Part shown: one piece after another, positions 59,976 through 64,000 of the stretch
Numbering within the stretch: the first letter of the stretch is position 1
How the letters are laid out: every line of letters begins with the position of its first letter
Assembly (NCBI GenBank): GCA_017620335.1
Contig: JAFZQO010000002.1
Location: 1-64,000 of the forward strand
Length of the DNA stretch: 64,000 nt
Direction: 5' to 3'
Source of the DNA: Bacteroidales bacterium
GTDB taxonomy: Bacteria; Bacteroidota; Bacteroidia; Bacteroidales; UBA932
Notes under the pieces: model-generated
Told to the model about the DNA's origin: nothing
Seen by the model: the letters and a program-made list of their open reading frames with translations, nothing else
Database searches by the model: none
Program-made: the position numbers and the translations under genes

Positions 59976-60638
59976 ATGGGTAAAGGATTACTATTGACTC
60001 TTATGCTTCTGGTTGCCGGAACGCTGGCCGGACGGGCGCAGGATGTGCCGGTCACGGTGCTCGACGGACCTGTGGTGAAGCCTGACTCGCTGGAGAACAG
60101 GCCCGGGCCTTCCTTCCAGCCGGTCAATCCTTTCTCTTCCGGATTTCTGACGCCCATTTTCCAGCTGCCGTCATTCCTGTCGCCGCTGCAGCAGCCTCCT
60201 TTCGAAACGAAGGCTCAGAGGGCGGCAAGGCTCAACGCTTCCGCCTATTCCAGCGTGATGGGTTCCGTCGGCCGCGACCTTTATTGGCACCGTCTGCCCG
60301 ATTTCTCGAAGTCAGCCCGGATGGCATTCCAGGCATCCCGCATGTTCCTTTCCAATCCCTTCGGGTTCCGGACGGGGTATGCCCCACTGATGAACCCTTC
60401 CTTCCCTTGGATCGACGTGTATGTCCCTGGACAGGCGCCATACGAACATCCGTATTCTCCGGAGTTCTTCCCTCAGAGCATATGGCTGGAATTCGATCCC
60501 GCCACAGGCACCTACAAGCAGGTGATGGTGGACTGGAACGACCTCCTGAAGAACATGGCGAGGAGCTTCGGAGGCGCATACAGGAATGACCCGGTGCCGA
60601 AGGTGCCGGTCACTCCCGTGGAGCGCATGATGCACTGA
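59976..60638 (+). CDS. Secreted protein of unknown function
   Basis: A 220-residue exported protein (signal peptide ending GTLAGRAQ). The mature part is rich in Pro, Phe and Ser (PVNPFSSGFLTPIFQLPSFL), with ASRMFLSNPFGFRTGY later. No domain is recognised. I chose the ATG at 59976; the longer frame uses a TTG. Its promoter region overlaps the direct repeats of the divergent operon, so it may be co-regulated. Confidence 0.6.
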   Translation: MGKGLLLTLMLLVAGTLAGRAQDVPVTVLDGPVVKPDSLENRPGPSFQPVNPFSSGFLTPIFQLPSFLSPLQQPPFETKAQRAARLNASAYSSVMGSVGRDLYWHRLPDFSKSARMAFQASRMFLSNPFGFRTGYAPLMNPSFPWIDVYVPGQAPYEHPYSPEFFPQSIWLEFDPATGTYKQVMVDWNDLLKNMARSFGGAYRNDPVPKVPVTPVERMMH

Positions 60639-60640
60639 CC

Positions 60641-61027
60641 TCAGATAAGCTTGTAGGATTTAAGCTCGCGCTGGTACGCGCGGTGGCCGGGGCAGACGAT
60701 CTCGAGCAGGGCGTGGAACTCCGGACCATGGTTGAGGTATTTCAGATGGCAGAGCTCGTGGAGCATGACGTAGTCGCGCAGGTGCTCCGGGAGGCGCATC
60801 AGGTTGAGATTAAGATTGATATTTCCCAGTTCGGAGCAACTGCCCCAGTTGGAGACGTTGTGCTTGATGCGGACGGCCTTGTAGGTGAAGCCGTGGAGGG
60901 CGGCGAGCTCGGCCAGGCGCGGCGGCAGGGCCGCCTTGGCCTGGGCGCGCAGCCGCTCCACCTCCGCCGCCTGTTCGGCGGTCAGGGGCTTCCTCTTCCT
61001 CCGGCGTCTCCTGATGATGAAAAACAT
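60641..61027 (-). CDS. YgjP-like (DUF45) metallopeptidase, short form
   Basis: A 128-residue protein with the WLM/YgjP zinc motif: NWGSCS, then HELCHLKYLNHGPEFHALL (the HExxH with the third ligand His). Most relatives are about 230 residues; here only the C-terminal metalloprotease half is present, preceded by a basic segment (RRRRRKRKPLT). I start it at 61027, two bases from the stop of the phosphatase gene, because the longer frame would overlap it. Function unknown. Confidence 0.8.
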   Translation of the reverse strand: MFFIIRRRRRKRKPLTAEQAAEVERLRAQAKAALPPRLAELAALHGFTYKAVRIKHNVSNWGSCSELGNINLNLNLMRLPEHLRDYVMLHELCHLKYLNHGPEFHALLEIVCPGHRAYQRELKSYKLI

Positions 61028-61029
61028 GC

Positions 61030-62310
61030 CTATACCAGCGGATGCTCTTCGTATAATTTGGCGCACCATGCTTTGAAGTCAGCCCAGTCGTAGTAAGGGC
61101 CGCTCACCGGGGTGAGCTGCCGTAGCTCCACCTCCACTCCGTTGTGAAGGAGCTTGAAGAGGATGCGTCCGGAATCCTGGGAACGGTAGAGGATGAACTG
61201 GAAGTTGGAGGCCATCTGCGTGTAATAATCCTGGAACCAGTACTTTACCTCGTCGGCGGTGTCGGGAACACGGTCGCTCCCGTACAGGCCGAGCAGGGGG
61301 AAGAATGCGCTGATGACATGGTCGTGGCCGTAGCGGAGGTCCAGGCAGACGTCACGCGTGCCCGCGATGGCCTCGTCGGCCAGCTGCTCGATCTCCTGCA
61401 GGAGGACGATATGGTCGAAGCGGTTCAGCGAGGCCTGGGTGTAACTGATGTAATTGTTCACTTCCCAGGTGTCTATCCTCGCCTGCCTGTCGAAGAGGTC
61501 CTCCATGAAGTCGCTGTCGCAATAGTTGTGGTAACCGGCCCAGATATCGTGGAGATCCATTACGAACGCGGCCTTGGCGCTGGCGTCGCCGATGAAGGAC
61601 GTGTCGGTGAAAAGGCGGCTGAGGATAGCGTCGGAATCGATCTTGCGGACGCGGAACTGCTCGAGGGTCTCCCCTCCGGGCAGTCCGGGACGGCCGGCAT
61701 AATGCTTCGCTATCTGCCGCGGTGAATGGCGCGTGGACGTGAAGGGCATGTCGGTATGCAGCGAGCGGACGGTGATGTCCAGCCAGGGGGCGTGCCTCTG
61801 CAGCCCGAGGCAGAAGGAGCCCATGCTGATGATGGAGCGCGGGGAGTCGGAGGCGCGGGCCAGGACCTTGTTGCCGTTGGTGAACACCTCCGGGAAATCG
61901 CGGTACATGACCTCGGCGATGCGCTCGTTCTGCCAACGGCCGAGCTCCGTCAGGTCGCCGGCGTTGATCATGGGCTCAAGGTAGAAGTCCATGTACTGGT
62001 CGTGGAATTCCTGCCCGCGGACGGTCAGGAGACCTTTCTCCTTCGCTTCGGCAAGCCTGGCCTGGATGCGGGAATACGGCGCGGCGCTGTAGCACCAGCG
62101 GGAGCCGTGACGGCCATAATGGCTGATATAGAACGGCTTGTACCCGTCCGGGGCAGGTGTCATGGGCGGGACGTCGAAGTCATACGCCCGCTCGCCGCTG
62201 GCGGCGAGGTCGCGGTTGCTTCCCACAAGCTCATCGACGTTGAAGGTCTGCGCCGGGGCTGCAGCCGCGGCGAGCAGGAGCAGGCATGCTGCCAGGAAGG
62301 TCTTTTTCAT
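61030..62310 (-). CDS. Histidine-type phosphatase (histidine acid phosphatase / MINPP-like)
   Basis: A 426-residue exported enzyme (signal peptide LLAAAAAPAQT). The histidine phosphatase motif is HYGRHGSRWCYS (RHGxR) and the proton donor is YGHDHVIS (HD). This is the branch-2 clan that includes phytases and multiple inositol polyphosphate phosphatases. Substrate could be inositol phosphates or another phosphomonoester. It is followed on the same strand by the YgjP-like gene with a 2-bp gap. Confidence 0.88.
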   Translation of the reverse strand: MKKTFLAACLLLLAAAAAPAQTFNVDELVGSNRDLAASGERAYDFDVPPMTPAPDGYKPFYISHYGRHGSRWCYSAAPYSRIQARLAEAKEKGLLTVRGQEFHDQYMDFYLEPMINAGDLTELGRWQNERIAEVMYRDFPEVFTNGNKVLARASDSPRSIISMGSFCLGLQRHAPWLDITVRSLHTDMPFTSTRHSPRQIAKHYAGRPGLPGGETLEQFRVRKIDSDAILSRLFTDTSFIGDASAKAAFVMDLHDIWAGYHNYCDSDFMEDLFDRQARIDTWEVNNYISYTQASLNRFDHIVLLQEIEQLADEAIAGTRDVCLDLRYGHDHVISAFFPLLGLYGSDRVPDTADEVKYWFQDYYTQMASNFQFILYRSQDSGRILFKLLHNGVEVELRQLTPVSGPYYDWADFKAWCAKLYEEHPLV

Positions 62311-62337
62311 AATCCGAGCATGTTGTTTTTACACGGA

Positions 62338-62345
62338 TAAAGATA
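62338..62345 (-). promoter_or_regulatory. Near -7 box for the histidine phosphatase
   Basis: TATCTTTA on the minus strand differs from TAnnTTTG at the last base and lies 27 bp before the start. Confidence 0.35.
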
Positions 62346-62369
62346 AGAAAAAAAACTGAGGAACAATTT

Positions 62370-62825
62370 ATGCAGTTCTCCCTGCAAACCATCAAGACTG
62401 ACAAGATGACACCCAAGGATATCGAGAAATACCAGGGCAGGTACAATGAGCAGGATCTCCTGAAAAAAGTGACCCGCGTAGCGAAGAAGGCCGGCATAAA
62501 GGTCATTTACCTGGCGCTGCTGCTGTATTATGTCCTCAAGAGCCCCAAGGTCAAGATGGCCGACAAGGGGAAGATCTGGGGAGCTCTCGGCTATTTCATA
62601 CTGCCCATAGACCTCATCCCCGACTTCATCCCGCTGGCGGGATATACCGACGACCTGGCCGCGCTGATGTGGGCTTTCTACGCCGTCGCCAAGAACGTTA
62701 CGCCGGAGATAGAGGCCCAGGCGAAGAAAAAGCTCCGCGACTGGTTCGGGGACTATGACGAAGCCGACATCATCATCGAAAGGGCTCCGGAAAGCCACGA
62801 TGACAATGTCGACGTACAGGGATGA
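62370..62825 (+). CDS. YkvA-family (DUF1232) membrane protein
   Basis: A 151-residue protein with the DUF1232 core: ALGYFILPIDLIPDFIPLAGYTDDLAAL (core LPIDLIPDFIP, TDDLA). A hydrophobic segment (VIYLALLLYYVL) lies before it and a charged Glu/Asp-rich tail follows. It is a stand-alone gene; function unknown. A start 12 codons later (ATG 62406) is also possible. Confidence 0.85.
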   Translation: MQFSLQTIKTDKMTPKDIEKYQGRYNEQDLLKKVTRVAKKAGIKVIYLALLLYYVLKSPKVKMADKGKIWGALGYFILPIDLIPDFIPLAGYTDDLAALMWAFYAVAKNVTPEIEAQAKKKLRDWFGDYDEADIIIERAPESHDDNVDVQG

Positions 62826-62854
62826 TTGTCAGATTGTTACTTTTCTTTCAGGAA

Positions 62855-63409
62855 TCAAAGGGGACGGAAGGAATATCCCAGTCGGTAAAGCTCGAGTGAC
62901 TGGCCGATCTGGAACATGACCTTGACGCTGCGGATGAGGACGTAATAAGCCTCGACACTCTGGGACTCGAAGCCTTCGCGGCGGATGAGGGTCAGGACCA
63001 GCGTGGCGCAGCGGCTGAGCATGGCGCCGACAGCCTTCGCCTGTTCCGAATCCAGGGCATAGCCCAGGACGTCCCGGATGATGTGGTCGTCCATGTCGTC
63101 GAAACCCCTCGTACCATAATACGACGCGTATTTGTCGGAGGCATGCCTGCGCCAATCCTCGTCCCAATGGCGGGCGACGCCCATGCCGAGATACGCAGCC
63201 CAGGCGAGGGCTACTTCGGGATACTCGTTGAACTCGTGGACGGCGTCGATCATATAATCGCGGGCGAACTCGTCCCATTTCGCATCTATGTCGTCAGAAC
63301 GGAGCAACTGTCCGTTCATCATCTCGAACTCGGTGCAGAGCTTTATGAGTTCCTTCCTGATACTGGCCTCGAACCTGTCGTATGTCGCTGTCCTGCTGTC
63401 TTCCATCAT
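62855..63409 (-). CDS. Conserved hypothetical protein, all-alpha
   Basis: A 184-residue protein I do not recognise. It is largely helical and charged, with repeated Ala/Arg/Asp patterns (WDEFARDYMIDAVHEFNEYPEVALAW in short cores, MGVARHWDEDWRRHASDKYASYYG). No signal peptide or membrane segment. The ATG at 63409 (or 63406) is chosen because a good -7 box lies just upstream; the longer frame reads through the neighbouring gene's antisense. It is divergent from thiL. Confidence 0.7.
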   Translation of the reverse strand: MMEDSRTATYDRFEASIRKELIKLCTEFEMMNGQLLRSDDIDAKWDEFARDYMIDAVHEFNEYPEVALAWAAYLGMGVARHWDEDWRRHASDKYASYYGTRGFDDMDDHIIRDVLGYALDSEQAKAVGAMLSRCATLVLTLIRREGFESQSVEAYYVLIRSVKVMFQIGQSLELYRLGYSFRPL

Positions 63410-63425
63410 TTCCAATGTCTTGGTG

Positions 63426-63433
63426 CAAAGATA
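63426..63433 (-). promoter_or_regulatory. -7 box for the 63409 gene
   Basis: TATCTTTG on the minus strand, perfect TAnnTTTG, 16 bp before the ATG. Confidence 0.55.
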
Positions 63434-63453
63434 GCAATTCCACGGTTTTTTCG

Positions 63454-63461
63454 TATTTTTG
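63454..63461 (+). promoter_or_regulatory. -7 box for thiL
   Basis: TATTTTTG on the plus strand fits TAnnTTTG, 6 bp before the ATG at 63468. The short spacing suggests a leaderless or near-leaderless mRNA if used. Confidence 0.45.
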
Positions 63462-63467
63462 TATGGA

Positions 63468-64000
63468 ATGGAAAAGGGAGAATTCGAGCTTATAGACTGG
63501 ATCAAGGGACAGTTCATGGTGCCGGACGGAGTCCTGGGCATCGGGGACGACTGCGCCGTGCTGCCGCAGCGCGACGGCCTGGAGACGCTGGTGACCACCG
63601 ACATGCTGGTCGAGGGTGTACATTTCCTGCTGGAGGACGTCGATCCGTACAGCCTTGGCTGGAAGTCGGCGGCCGTAAACCTCAGCGACATCGCCGGCAT
63701 GGGAGGGAAACCCGTAGGGACCTTCCTCAGCTGCGCCCTGCCCAAAACTTTGGATGACGGCTTCCTGAAAGGATTCTTCGAAGGGTACAAGGCCTTGTCC
63801 GACCGTTTCGACTGCCCGCTGCTGGGAGGCGACACGACATCTTCCCTTAACAAACTCTGCATAAACGTGACAGTACTGGGAGAGTGCGTGGCCGGGCGGT
63901 CGCGCAGGAGGTCGGCGGCGGAGCCGGGTGACCTCATCTGCGTGACCGGCCCGCTCGGCGACTCCGCCGCGGGACTCCGGCTGGTGCTAGAATCCGCAGG
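63468..64000 (+). CDS. thiL: Thiamine-monophosphate kinase, N-terminal part
   Basis: Makes thiamine diphosphate from thiamine monophosphate with ATP. The frame from 63468 runs off the window end after 177 codons. Visible blocks: EFELIDWIKGQF, GIGDDCAVLP (Mg/ATP), TTDMLVEGVHFL, AAVNLSDIAGMGGKPVG and GGDTTSS, VTGPLGDSAAGL. These match ThiL in order and spacing. The ATG at 63463 is out of frame (stop after ten codons), so 63468 is right. Confidence 0.93.
   Translation, partial: MEKGEFELIDWIKGQFMVPDGVLGIGDDCAVLPQRDGLETLVTTDMLVEGVHFLLEDVDPYSLGWKSAAVNLSDIAGMGGKPVGTFLSCALPKTLDDGFLKGFFEGYKALSDRFDCPLLGGDTTSSLNKLCINVTVLGECVAGRSRRRSAAEPGDLICVTGPLGDSAAGLRLVLESA

Overview
The window looks like a chromosomal segment of a GC-rich member of the Bacteroidales (Bacteroidota). 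The evidence is: many -7 boxes of the TAnnTTTG type and few Shine-Dalgarno sites; the order pdxJ / nadK-uppS-bamA-ompH; the Bacteroidota type of RNA polymerase omega; a fused KorA subunit; a NigD-like lipoprotein; and a division/cell-wall (dcw) cluster without murF or ddl. An uncultured gut or rumen lineage is likely, but that is inference; the genus cannot be read from the sequence. I see no prophage, insertion sequence, CRISPR array or resistance island.

Layout. 1-6.4 kb: end of a phosphomannomutase/phosphoglucomutase gene, an M23 peptidase with LysM, two DASS (SLC13) anion/Na+ symporters with a Porin_O_P-type porin, and a nitroreductase. 6.5-11.3 kb: a small orphan protein, NADP-type glutamate dehydrogenase and 2-oxoacid:ferredoxin oxidoreductase KorAB, which meet at 2-oxoglutarate. 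11.3-17.6 kb: envelope operon nadK-uppS-bamA-ompH, divergent from pdxJ and an OmpH-like lipoprotein. 17.6-24.3 kb: glycosyltransferase and LysM/receptor-fold protein, convergent with trxB-bamD-rpoZ-recN. 24.3-28.8 kb: a Fur/PerR-family regulator sharing a Per-box-like operator with trxB, three envelope proteins, two small membrane proteins and tRNA-His. 28.9-35.3 kb: a carboxyltransferase whose biotinyl domain lacks the lysine, miaB, a lipoprotein, a SPOR-like protein, rpoN and radC.

35.7-55.2 kb is one unbroken run of 17 co-directional genes: mraZ-rsmH-ftsL-ftsI-murE-mraY-murD-ftsW-murG-murC-ftsQ-ftsA-ftsZ, then gltX, a serine hydrolase, rpiB and truB. Gaps are 17 bp or less and several starts overlap the previous stop. 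Four direct repeats at 10-bp spacing precede mraZ and fit MraZ autoregulation. 55.2-64 kb holds a tricorn-like protease, a DUF2975/HTH pair with repeated operator-like sites, a histidine phosphatase, small accessory genes and the start of thiL.

The most unusual signal is a pair of related palindromic elements of about 150 bp. One lies between radC and mraZ (35347-35498). The other (54743-54892) is in frame inside truB and adds about 50-75 residues to the protein between conserved blocks. This resembles the in-frame palindromic elements known from Rickettsia, here in a Bacteroidales genome.
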